This document shows positions 56,625 through 64,000 of a stretch of DNA of 64,000 bases, piece by piece. Under the pieces are notes generated by a model, which had not been told where the DNA came from, searched no databases, and was given only the letters and a program-made list of their open reading frames with translations. This DNA comes from JAVKFY01 sp040223615 (GTDB taxonomy: Bacteria; Pseudomonadota; Alphaproteobacteria; GCA-2731375), in contig JAVKFY010000066.1 of the NCBI GenBank assembly GCA_040223615.1, positions 1 to 64,000 on the forward strand, in the 5' to 3' direction. A program made the position numbers and the translations under genes. Numbering within the stretch: the stretch's first letter is position 1; each line of letters begins with the position of its first letter.

Positions 56625-58895
56625 TCAGGCGTCGCGGATCGCGCGCCAGAGCCGCTCCGGCGTCACCGGCATGTCGACATGCTCGACGCCGAGGTCGGCC
56701 AGCGCGTCGACCACGGCGTTGATCAGGGCCGAAGGCGCGGCCATCGTGCCGCACTCGCCGACGCCCTTGATGCCGAGCGAGTTGTTGCCGGTCGGCGCAC
56801 CGGCCAGCGTCACCTCGAAACCCGGCATGTCGGCGGCGCGCGGCAGCGCGTAGTCCATCAGCGAGCCGGTCAGGAGCTGGCCGTCCTCGGTGTCGTAGCG
56901 GACATGCTCGCACATCGCCTGTCCCAAGCCCTGCACGATACCGCCGACGAGCTGGCTCTCCGCCATCGCCGGATGCACCAGCGTGCCGAGGTCGTCCACC
57001 GACACGTAGCGCAGCAGGTCGAGGGCGCCGGTCTGCGGGTCGATCTCGACCTCGCAGGCCTGCACGCCGTAGGGGAAGCTGGCGTTGTCCTCGTCGAACT
57101 TGTTGGTCACGGCGAGCGGCTCGACCAGCTTCGCCGACAGTTCGAACAGGGCGATGCGCCGGTCGGTGCCCGCGACCTGGAACACGCCGTCCGCATATTC
57201 GATGTCGGCTGCCGCGACCTCCAGTTCGGCCGCCGCCGCCTCACGCCCGGCCTCGATCAGCTTGCTGCCGGCGGCGACCAGGCTGGTGCCGGAGATAATC
57301 AGCGACGACGAGCCGCCGGTGCCGCCGCCGTGCCCGATGGCCGACGCGATGCCCTGGCGCACCTCGATGACATCGAGCGGCAGTCCCAGCCTGTCGGCCA
57401 GGAGCTGCGCGTAGACCGTGCGGTGGCCCTGGCCGGAATCCTGCGTGCCGGTGTAGGCCGCCAGAGCGCCCGACGCCTCAGCCACCAACCGGCTGGTCTC
57501 CGACGGATCGCCGCCGGTGCCGTGGACGTAGTAGGCGAAGCCCAGGCCGCGCCGTTTGCCGCTTGCCGCCGAGCGCGCCCGCCGGTCGGCGAATCCGGCA
57601 CGGTCGATCACGGTCAGCGCCCGGTTCAGCGGCTTCTCGAAGTCGCCACTGTCCATGGTCCAGTTCACCGGCGTCGTCCACGGCATCTCGTGCGTCCGGA
57701 CCAGGTTGCGCCGGCGCAGCTCCGCCGCGTCCATGCCGAGCCGGCGCGCCGCGACCTCGATCAGCCGCTCGAAGACGTACTGCGCCTCCGGCTTGCCGGC
57801 GCCGCGATAGGCGTCGATCGGGGCGGTGTTGGTGAACACGCCCAGCACGTGCATGTGGATTCGGGTCAGCCGGTAGACGCTGGGCGCCATCTTGGCGTAG
57901 CCCAGGGTCGGGATGGTCGGCGCCACGGTGGACAGATACGCGCCCAGATTGGCCACCGTGTCGATCTTCAGCGCCAGGAATCGGGCCTGCTCGTCCAGCG
58001 CCAGCCAGGCCTTGGTGACATGGTCGCGGGCATGCGCGTCGCTCTGGAACGACTCCAGCCGTGTCGACGTCCAGGCCACCGGCCGGCCGGTCACCTTGCT
58101 GGCCCACAGCACGCACGGATGCTCCGGATAGAGAAAAATCTTCATCCCGAAGGCGCCGCCGACGTCCTCGGTCAGCACCTCGATCTTTTCCTTGTCGACC
58201 CCGAACACGTCGTCGGCCAGGCACGAGCGGATGTGGAACACGCCCTGGCTCGGCGTATGCAGCAGATAGGTGTCTGCCGATGGGTCGTAGCGGCCCCAGG
58301 TGCAGCGCGGCTCGACCGTGGTCACCGCCAGCCGGTTGTTGATCAGCTCCAGCTCGACGACGTGCGCCGCCTCGGCCATCGCCGCCTCGACCGCGCCGGC
58401 ATCGCCGGTCGACCAGTCCACGCACACATTCTCCGCGGCCTGCGGCCAAAGTTGCTCGCCGGCCAGCGCGCCGGCGGTATCGGTAACCGACGGCAGCGGG
58501 TCATAGTCGACCTCGACCAGCGCCGCCGCGTCACCCGCCTGCGCCTCGCTCTCCGCGACCACCATCACCACGGGGTCGCCGATGAACCGCACCCGGCCCT
58601 GCGCCAGGATCGGCCGTTTCGGGTCGACGAAGCTGTGGTCCGGCAACTTGCGCGGACAGGTGATCTTGCCGAGTCCGGCCGCCTCGGCGTCGGCCCCGGT
58701 CAGCACCGCCAGCACGCCCGGCGCCGCGTTCGCCGCCGCCACGTCGATACCCACGATCTCCGCATGCGCATAGGGCGAGCGCACGAACACCGCGTGCGCC
58801 GCGTCGGCCGGCGCTGTATCGGCGGTGTAGCGCCCCTCTCCCGTCAGCAACCGACGGTCTTCCAATCGCGGCACCGATTGGCCGACAAGTCCCAT
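56625..58895 (-). CDS. CoxL-type molybdenum hydroxylase large subunit (form II-like), no partner subunits nearby
   Basis: A 756-residue molybdopterin-binding subunit of the xanthine dehydrogenase/CO dehydrogenase family. It has an N-terminal hammerhead domain (GQSVPRLEDRRLLTGEGRYT, VFVRSPYAHAEI) followed by the Mo-binding domain. The active-site loop reads AYRGAGKPE (about 359-367), as in form II enzymes and not the AYxCSFR loop of true CO dehydrogenase. It also has GGAFGMK, GSGQGH-like TGTQDSGQGH and GVGECGTM near the C-terminus with the catalytic Glu. Medium (FAD) and small (2Fe-2S) subunit genes are not adjacent. The substrate is unknown. Confidence 0.85.
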   Translation of the reverse strand: MGLVGQSVPRLEDRRLLTGEGRYTADTAPADAAHAVFVRSPYAHAEIVGIDVAAANAAPGVLAVLTGADAEAAGLGKITCPRKLPDHSFVDPKRPILAQGRVRFIGDPVVMVVAESEAQAGDAAALVEVDYDPLPSVTDTAGALAGEQLWPQAAENVCVDWSTGDAGAVEAAMAEAAHVVELELINNRLAVTTVEPRCTWGRYDPSADTYLLHTPSQGVFHIRSCLADDVFGVDKEKIEVLTEDVGGAFGMKIFLYPEHPCVLWASKVTGRPVAWTSTRLESFQSDAHARDHVTKAWLALDEQARFLALKIDTVANLGAYLSTVAPTIPTLGYAKMAPSVYRLTRIHMHVLGVFTNTAPIDAYRGAGKPEAQYVFERLIEVAARRLGMDAAELRRRNLVRTHEMPWTTPVNWTMDSGDFEKPLNRALTVIDRAGFADRRARSAASGKRRGLGFAYYVHGTGGDPSETSRLVAEASGALAAYTGTQDSGQGHRTVYAQLLADRLGLPLDVIEVRQGIASAIGHGGGTGGSSSLIISGTSLVAAGSKLIEAGREAAAAELEVAAADIEYADGVFQVAGTDRRIALFELSAKLVEPLAVTNKFDEDNASFPYGVQACEVEIDPQTGALDLLRYVSVDDLGTLVHPAMAESQLVGGIVQGLGQAMCEHVRYDTEDGQLLTGSLMDYALPRAADMPGFEVTLAGAPTGNNSLGIKGVGECGTMAAPSALINAVVDALADLGVEHVDMPVTPERLWRAIRDA

Positions 58896-58946
58896 GCCTC
58901 TCTCCCGAAAGCTGCGCTAGAGTACGCACCCCAGGAGGAACACGCG

Positions 58947-59771
58947 ATGGCCTACGAGCAAATTCTCTACGACGTCAGCGACCGGATCGCGACCATCACG
59001 CTGAATCGGCCGGAACGGCTGAACGCCTGGAACCGGGTCATGGACCGCGACATCCGCCAAGCCATGCAGGCCGCCAGCGACGACGACGATGTCCGCGTCA
59101 TCATCGTCACCGGCGCCGGGCGCGGCTTCTGCGCCGGTGCCGACATGGACGCGCTGTCCGGCATCCAGGCCGCCGGCAACGATGCCCGCGAGCAGATCGA
59201 AACCGGCCCGATTCGCGGCGGCGTCGACCTGCCGAAGGATTTCCATCGCCGCATCACCTACTGGCCGACCGTGCCGAAGCCGATCATCGCCGCGATCAAC
59301 GGCCCCTGCGCCGGCATCGGCCTGGTGCTGACGCTTTACGCCGACCTGCGTTTCGCGGCCGACAACGCCGTGTTCACCACCGCCTTCTCGCGCCGTGGCC
59401 TGGTTGCCGAGCATGGCTCGTCGTGGCTGCTGCCGCGCCTGATCGGGCCGCAGAACGCGCTCGACATCATGATCTCCGGCCGCAAGTTTTCCGCCGGCGA
59501 GGCCCGAGACATGGGTCTGGTGAGCCAGGTGTTCACCAGCATCAACTTCATGAGTCACGTCCGCGCCTATGCCAGCGAGATGTGCCACGTGGTCTCGCCG
59601 CGCTCGATGCGCGAGATGAAGCGGCTGATGTACCACGCCATGCTGCAGCCGCTGGACGCCGCCATGGATGCCGCCGACAAGGCGATGGAGGAAAGCTTCA
59701 CCTCGGAAGACTTCAAGGAAGGCGTCGCGCATTTCATGGAGAAGCGCGCGCCCAACTTCACCGGTCGATAG
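58947..59771 (+). CDS. Enoyl-CoA hydratase/isomerase family protein
   Basis: A 274-residue crotonase-fold enzyme. The oxyanion loops GAGRGFCAGADMDAL and INGPCAGIGLVLTLY are present, followed by AEHGSSWLLPRLIG, holding a Glu at the usual second catalytic position. The first catalytic Glu of true hydratases (GGGxE) is not evident, so hydratase activity is uncertain; other crotonase reactions are possible. The ATG at 58947 has AGGAGGAA about seven bases upstream. The aminotransferase gene follows nine bases after its stop. Confidence 0.85.
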   Translation: MAYEQILYDVSDRIATITLNRPERLNAWNRVMDRDIRQAMQAASDDDDVRVIIVTGAGRGFCAGADMDALSGIQAAGNDAREQIETGPIRGGVDLPKDFHRRITYWPTVPKPIIAAINGPCAGIGLVLTLYADLRFAADNAVFTTAFSRRGLVAEHGSSWLLPRLIGPQNALDIMISGRKFSAGEARDMGLVSQVFTSINFMSHVRAYASEMCHVVSPRSMREMKRLMYHAMLQPLDAAMDAADKAMEESFTSEDFKEGVAHFMEKRAPNFTGR

Positions 59772-59780
59772 GAGCGCCCG

Positions 59781-60956
59781 TTGACGATTGAGCTCAAGAC
59801 GCCGGTCCGCGCCGCCATCTCCGAGATGGAGAACCAGCGCATCGGCGCCGTCTCGCGCCTGGCGATCGGCGACCCCTCGGTGATCGCGCTGTGGTTCGGC
59901 GAGAGCGATTTCGACACGCCCGAGTTCATCCGCCAGGCCGCCATCGATGCGCTGCAGTCCGGCCACACGCGGTATGTGAACAAGCGCGGCGTGCCGGAAC
60001 TGCGCAATGCGATCCACGACTACATGTGCGCCCATTACGACATCGAGCTGGAGATGGAGCGCATCACCGTCACCGGCTCCGGCATGACCGCGGTGATGAT
60101 CGCGGTCGAGACGCTGGTCAACAACGGCGACAACGTGGTCACGGTCTCGCCGGTGTGGCCGAACATCTTCTATGCCATCGAGACCATGGGCGGCGAATGC
60201 CGCCACGTGCGCCTCGACCAGACCGACGACGGCACCTGGAAGCTCGACCTGGAGAAGCTGTTCGCTGCCTGCGACGCGCGCACCAAGGCGATCTTCATCG
60301 CCTCGCCGGGCAACCCGTCGGGCTGGATGATGAGCCGCGAGCAGCAGCAGGCGGTGCTGGACTTCGCGCGCGATCGCGGCATCTACATCATCGCCGACGA
60401 GGTCTACCACCGCATCGTCTACGACCGCGACGTGGCGCCCTCCTTCCTGCAGATCGCCGAGCCCGACGATGCGCTCTACGTCATCCACACGATGTCGAAG
60501 TCATGGGCGATGACCGGCTGGCGCTGCGGCTGGCTGATCCATCCGGCGCCGCTCGGCGACCGCATGGGCGATCTCTCCGGCATCAACAACACCGGCTCTA
60601 CCGCCTTCGTGCAACAGGCCGCAGCGGTGGCGATCCGCGACGGCGAGCCCTTCGTCCAGGAGATGGTCGAGCGCTGCCGGCGCGGCCGCGAGATCGTGTT
60701 CCAGGGGCTGGGCAGCCTCGACCGTGTCACCCTGGCGCGCCCGCAGGCCGCCTTCTACGCCTTCTTCAAGGTCGACGGCGTCGACGACGACCTGGAACTG
60801 GCCAAGCGCCTGGTCACCGAGGCCAAGGTCGGCCTGTCACCCGGCAGCGCTTTCGGCCCCGGCAATGAGGGCTACCTGCGCCTCTGCTTCGCCAGCGCCG
60901 AGGCGCGCCTGACGGAGGCGCTGGGGCGGCTCGGTGATGCGCTGGCGAAAATGTAG
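59781..60956 (+). CDS. PLP-dependent class I/II aminotransferase
   Basis: A 391-residue fold-type I aminotransferase. The PLP-binding Lys is Lys240 (TMSKSWAMTGWRCG). Also present are the SPGNPSGWMMSREQ loop, DEVYHRIVYD and a C-terminal substrate-carboxylate Arg in GYLRLCFA. It moves an amino group between an amino acid and a 2-oxo acid; aspartate, aromatic or branched substrates are all possible. The TTG start has GGAG six bases upstream. It is co-transcribed with the crotonase gene. Confidence 0.87.
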   Translation: MTIELKTPVRAAISEMENQRIGAVSRLAIGDPSVIALWFGESDFDTPEFIRQAAIDALQSGHTRYVNKRGVPELRNAIHDYMCAHYDIELEMERITVTGSGMTAVMIAVETLVNNGDNVVTVSPVWPNIFYAIETMGGECRHVRLDQTDDGTWKLDLEKLFAACDARTKAIFIASPGNPSGWMMSREQQQAVLDFARDRGIYIIADEVYHRIVYDRDVAPSFLQIAEPDDALYVIHTMSKSWAMTGWRCGWLIHPAPLGDRMGDLSGINNTGSTAFVQQAAAVAIRDGEPFVQEMVERCRRGREIVFQGLGSLDRVTLARPQAAFYAFFKVDGVDDDLELAKRLVTEAKVGLSPGSAFGPGNEGYLRLCFASAEARLTEALGRLGDALAKM

Positions 60957-60960
60957 CCCG

Positions 60961-61377
60961 TCACCCCATCCCGAGCTCTTTCGCCTTGTCGACGTCCCAA
61001 TAGGTCGCCTCGATTTTGTGGCCGTCAGGGTCGTAGCAGAAGGCGCCGTAGTAGGGCTCGCCATATTCCGGACGCGGGCCAGGCGCGCCATCGTCCTTTG
61101 CGCCAGCCTTGACCGCAGCCGCATGGAACGCGTCGACCTGCTCGCGCGTGTTCGCGAAGAAGGCGAAGTGCGTGCCGTTGGCCGTGGCCGGCGTACCGCC
61201 GTCATAGGGCTGCTGGATCCAGAATTCCGGGAACTGCCGGCCGTAGGCGATGGCGCCGTCATGTTCGAACACGCGCTTGGCCCCGAGCGTCGCCATCACC
61301 GCGTCGTAGAACCTGGCCGAGGCCGCAACGTCGCGCACGCCGACCGAGACGTGCGACAGGATTGACGGGTTATCCAT
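60961..61377 (-). CDS. Glyoxalase/VOC superfamily protein
   Basis: A 138-residue protein of two beta-alpha-beta-beta-beta modules (vicinal oxygen chelate fold). It begins MDNPSILSHVSVGVRDVAAS with a probable metal-binding His9, and ends with GAFCYDPDGHKIEATYW, containing a Glu metal ligand. It could be a lyase, dioxygenase or resistance protein; the activity is not predictable. The ATG at 61377 overlaps the end of the adjacent enoyl-CoA hydratase gene by eight bases, so they are one operon. Confidence 0.82.
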   Translation of the reverse strand: MDNPSILSHVSVGVRDVAASARFYDAVMATLGAKRVFEHDGAIAYGRQFPEFWIQQPYDGGTPATANGTHFAFFANTREQVDAFHAAAVKAGAKDDGAPGPRPEYGEPYYGAFCYDPDGHKIEATYWDVDKAKELGMG

Positions 61378-62125
61378 TCCAAGGCTCCTTCCGTCCGGTG
61401 AAGTTCGGCGCACGTTTCTCACGCAGCGCGGCGCGGCCCTCCTCGCCATCGGCGCCCTCGCGCAGCTCGGTGAGCTGACGCCGGCCGTGGCCGTACAGTT
61501 CCGCCGCACCCTTCGGCATCAGGTCCTGGATGTGCCGCTTCAGCATGCGCATCACCGCGGGCGAGTTCGCCGCCAGCGTTTCGGCGTAGGCCATCGCCGC
61601 CGGCATCAGGTCCGCGCGTGGCACCACCTTGTTGACGAAGCCGACCTCGTAGGCGCGCTCGGCCGTCATCTCCTCGCCGACCAGGATGAATTCCATGGCG
61701 ATCTTGTGCGGCATGCGCGGCACCAGCGAACTGATCAGGCCGCCGGAGAAGCCGATCTTGGCCTCCGGGTACGAGAACTTGGTGCCTTCCACCATCACCG
61801 CCAGGTCGCAGAACTGCACCAGCACCACCGCGCCGCCGACGCACCAGCCATTGATCGCCGCGATCACCGGCTTGTCCACCGCGACTCCCAGGCCCGGCGC
61901 GAAGGACCATATCTCCGGTGGGGCCGACAGGTCGGCGCCGCCGGAGAAATGCTTCTCGCCGGCGGCGGTCAGGATCGCGACGCGGTCCTCGTCGGTCGCC
62001 TGGAAGCGTCGCCACGCGTCGCGCAGCTCAACCGCGACCTCTTCGTTCAGCGCGTTGGCCTTGTCCGGCCTATTGATGGTGATGACGGCAATGCCGCCCT
62101 TCGACTCGTACGTCACGACGCTCAT
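61370..62125 (-). CDS. Enoyl-CoA hydratase/isomerase family protein
   Basis: A 251-residue crotonase-fold enzyme. The first oxyanion loop is AAGEKHFSGGADLSA, the second INGWCVGGAVVLVQFCDL, followed by SYPEAKIGFSGGL with a Glu at the second catalytic position. Motifs fit enoyl-CoA hydratase relatives acting on acyl-CoA intermediates. The ATG is followed by the typical MSVVTYESKGGIAVITINRP. It is upstream of, and overlaps, the VOC-family gene. Confidence 0.86.
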   Translation of the reverse strand: MSVVTYESKGGIAVITINRPDKANALNEEVAVELRDAWRRFQATDEDRVAILTAAGEKHFSGGADLSAPPEIWSFAPGLGVAVDKPVIAAINGWCVGGAVVLVQFCDLAVMVEGTKFSYPEAKIGFSGGLISSLVPRMPHKIAMEFILVGEEMTAERAYEVGFVNKVVPRADLMPAAMAYAETLAANSPAVMRMLKRHIQDLMPKGAAELYGHGRRQLTELREGADGEEGRAALREKRAPNFTGRKEPWNG

Positions 62126-62147
62126 GCGCTTCTCCTCTATCCCTACC

Positions 62148-62230
62148 CGTCACCCCGGACTTGATCCGGGGTCCATGTCGACACCCGTGCGTTGGAGCAA
62201 GATGGATCCCGGCTCGGGGCCGGGATGACG
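62148..62230. repeat. Inverted-repeat intergenic element
   Basis: Two 28-base arms (62148-62175 and 62203-62230) are imperfect reverse complements (about six mismatches) around a 27-base centre. Each arm is itself palindromic, for example CCCCGGACTTGATCCGGGG in the left arm. The element lies two bases beyond the ligA stop codon and upstream of the enoyl-CoA hydratase gene. The left-arm core matches copies A and B. This type of element is common between genes in alphaproteobacteria; here it may act as the ligA terminator. Confidence 0.65.
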
Positions 62231-62231
62231 A

Positions 62232-64000
62232 CTATTCCTTCGCGACCAGCTTGACCCAGTCTTCCTCGCTGATGATCTCGATGTTCAGCTCCGCCGCCTT
62301 CTTCGCCTTGGAGCCGGCGCTCGCACCGGCAACCACCAGGTCGGTCTTGGCCGACACCGAGCCAGCGACCTTCGCCCCGAGGCTCTCCGCGCGCGCTTTC
62401 GCCTCCGCGCGGGTCATGGTCTCCAGCGTGCCGGTGAACACCACCGTCTTGCCGGCCACCGGCGAGTCGTTGGCCACGGCCTCCAGCGGCTGCGGCGTCA
62501 CTTCCTTGAGCAGCGCCGCGATCACCTCGGCATTGTGCGGCTCGGCGAAGAACTCGACGATGGCGTCGGCGACCTTATTGCCGATACCGTCGATGTTCAG
62601 CAGGTCGGCGTAGGCGTCGCTCTCCGGGTCGCTCGCCGCCCGCATCGCAGCGGTCAGTGCCTCGATGGTGCCGTAGCTGCGCGCCAGCAGCCGCGCCGTG
62701 GTCTCGCCGACGTGTCGGATGCCGAGCGCGTAGACGAAACGGTCGAGCCCGACCTCGCGACGCACGTCGATGGCGTCGAACAGCTTCGTCGCCGACGTCT
62801 CGCCCCAGCCCTCGCGTTCCTCCAGCTTGATTTCGTCGTTGCGCGCGCGAAGCGTGAAGATGTCGGCCGGTCCGGCGATCAGGTCGTCGGCCAGGAAGGC
62901 GGTGACCTGTTTGTCGCCCAGCCCCTCGATATCGAAGGCGTCGCGCGCCACGAAGTGCTTCAGCCGCTCCACCACCTGTGCCTGACAGATCAGCCCGCCG
63001 GTACAGCGCTTGATCGCGCCGCGCTTCTCGCCGTCGTCGTCCTCGCGCACCGCGTGGCTGCCGCAAACCGGGCAGCTATCGGGGAACTTGTAGGGCTTGG
63101 CGTTCTTCGGACGCTTGTCGGCGACGAAGCCGACGACCTGCGGGATCACGTCGCCGGCGCGCTGCACGATCACGGTGTCGCCGACCCGAATGTCCTTGCG
63201 CGCGATCTCGTCCTCGTTGTGCAGCGTGGCGTTTGTCACCACCACGCCGCCCACGGTCACCGGCTCCAGCCGCGCGACAGGCGTCAACGCGCCGGTACGG
63301 CCGACCTGGATGTCGATCTCCTTGAGCAATGTCTGCGCCTGCTCCGGCGGGAACTTGTGCGCCGTGGCCCAGCGCGGCGAGCGGCTGACCTGGCCGAGCC
63401 GGCCCTGCCAGTCTAGCCGGTCGACCTTGTAGACCACGCCGTCGATGTCGTAGGGCAAGTTGGCCCGGTCGGCCTCCAGCGCCTTGTAGAACTCGAGAAT
63501 CTCTTCGACCGTGCGGCAGACCTGGAGTCGCGCCTGCGTCTTCAGGCCCCAGCGCCCGAACGCCTCGATGACGCCGGACTGCGTGTCGGCCGGCACCGCG
63601 GAAGCCTCGCCCCAGGCATACGCGATGAATTCGAGGTGCCGCTGCTTGGTGATCGCCGGATCGAGCTGGCGCAGCGACCCGGCGGCCGCGTTGCGCGGAT
63701 TAGCGTAGAGGGGCTTCTCCGCCGCCGCCTGCGCTTCGTTCAGCTTGAAGAAGCCATCGCGCGGCATGTAGACCTCGCCGCGCACCTCGAACACGTCGGG
63801 CACGTCGTCGCCCTTCAGCGCCTGCGGCACGCCGTCGACGTGGCGCAGGTTGCGGGTGATGTCCTCGCCGGTCTGGCCGTCGCCGCGCGTCGCGCCGACG
63901 ACGAAGCGCCCCTTCTCGTAGCGTAGCGCCGCCGACAGGCCGTCGATCTTCGGCTCCGCCAGCACCGCGACTTCCGCTTCCTCCGCCAGGCCAAGAAAGC
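62232..64000 (-). CDS. ligA: NAD-dependent DNA ligase LigA, C-terminal portion (runs off the window)
   Basis: About 589 residues of LigA are present; the 5' end lies beyond base 64000, and the reading frame is open to the edge. The AMP-accepting Lys is in AEPKIDG close to the window end. It is followed by the rest of the adenylation domain and the OB-fold (IQVGRTGALTPVARLEPV). A Zn finger has CPVC and later two Cys in KRCTGGLICQ. Helix-hairpin-helix repeats and a C-terminal BRCT domain (SPVAGKTVVFTGTLETM onward) complete it. It seals nicks during replication and repair, using NAD+. Confidence 0.95.
   Translation of the reverse strand, partial: FLGLAEEAEVAVLAEPKIDGLSAALRYEKGRFVVGATRGDGQTGEDITRNLRHVDGVPQALKGDDVPDVFEVRGEVYMPRDGFFKLNEAQAAAEKPLYANPRNAAAGSLRQLDPAITKQRHLEFIAYAWGEASAVPADTQSGVIEAFGRWGLKTQARLQVCRTVEEILEFYKALEADRANLPYDIDGVVYKVDRLDWQGRLGQVSRSPRWATAHKFPPEQAQTLLKEIDIQVGRTGALTPVARLEPVTVGGVVVTNATLHNEDEIARKDIRVGDTVIVQRAGDVIPQVVGFVADKRPKNAKPYKFPDSCPVCGSHAVREDDDGEKRGAIKRCTGGLICQAQVVERLKHFVARDAFDIEGLGDKQVTAFLADDLIAGPADIFTLRARNDEIKLEEREGWGETSATKLFDAIDVRREVGLDRFVYALGIRHVGETTARLLARSYGTIEALTAAMRAASDPESDAYADLLNIDGIGNKVADAIVEFFAEPHNAEVIAALLKEVTPQPLEAVANDSPVAGKTVVFTGTLETMTRAEAKARAESLGAKVAGSVSAKTDLVVAGASAGSKAKKAAELNIEIISEEDWVKLVAKE

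Noticed and set aside
56625..58895. True aerobic carbon monoxide dehydrogenase
   Set aside because: The active-site loop is AYRGAGK and not the Cys-containing AYxCSFR loop, and the partner subunit genes are missing.
56373..58946. Very long plus-strand frame running into the enoyl-CoA hydratase gene
   Set aside because: Only the part from 58947 encodes a recognisable protein, with its own ribosome site. The upstream part is the antisense of the CoxL-type gene.
1..64000. CRISPR arrays, insertion sequences, prophage or integron attachment sites
   Set aside because: No regularly spaced direct repeats, transposase or integrase coding regions, or tRNA-flanked duplications could be found by reading both strands.

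Overview
High-GC DNA (strong G/C preference at third codon positions) from a free-living bacterium, most likely an alphaproteobacterium of the Rhodospirillales type. This is inferred from the family mix: PAS_5, DUF2336 and DUF2189 proteins, a LapB-like type I secretion system, CaiB/BaiF CoA-transferases, TRAP and Liv-type transporters, and short 'CCGGACTTGATCCGGG' dispersed repeats. There are no rRNA or tRNA genes, CRISPR arrays, insertion sequences or phage genes that I can see. Genes are tightly packed. The only gene-free stretch over 300 bases is 9322-9626, and it is filled with repeats.

Layout. 81-2803: a secreted alpha/beta hydrolase, then the ribosome-associated GTPase TypA/BipA. 2952-9321: a complete Liv-type ABC importer (binding protein, two permeases, two ATPases) with a thiamine-diphosphate enzyme as last gene. 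9627-15811 (minus strand): a PAS_5 protein, an alpha-methylacyl-CoA racemase-type enzyme, an unknown protein, a winged-helix regulator with a degenerate receiver, and a complete TRAP transporter. 15894-17770: an MhpA-type flavin hydroxylase and a DUF2783-like partner, divergent from the TRAP genes. 17745-22960: a soluble hybrid histidine kinase, a rhomboid protease, a 2-methylfumaryl-CoA isomerase-like enzyme and an amidase. 22988-32836: the ydbH-ynbE-ydbL envelope set, followed by a tightly coupled catabolic-looking series (SCP2-like protein, hydrolase, flavin dehydrogenase, beta-hydroxyacid dehydrogenase, carotenoid oxygenase, MetE-like protein). 32911-39906: a second Liv importer with an acyl-CoA ligase inside it.

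39917-47688: a LapB/LapC/TolC-like type I secretion locus bracketed by two small PAS-like proteins, one fused to a ribbon-helix-helix domain, and ending with a DUF2336 protein. 47727-52561: a second amidase, a DUF2189 membrane protein, a membrane histidine kinase and a Mycobacterium-type thymidylate kinase. 52613-52780: a 55-residue protein with a double-glycine leader. Its 33-residue remainder looks like the two ends of a DUF1559 pseudopilin joined together; this is the most unusual item in the window. 52891-64000: an acyl-CoA dehydrogenase, two tandem globins, an NTF2-like protein, an auxin-efflux-type carrier, a 44-residue Lys-rich peptide, an orphan CoxL-type molybdoenzyme subunit, two enoyl-CoA hydratases, an aminotransferase, a glyoxalase-fold protein and the 3' part of ligA, which runs off the window.

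The overall picture is a heterotroph that takes up organic acids (two Liv systems, one TRAP) and processes them as CoA thioesters. It also carries sensory kinases and a type I secretion apparatus whose substrate is not in the window. Functions come from reading motifs by eye; no database search was run.
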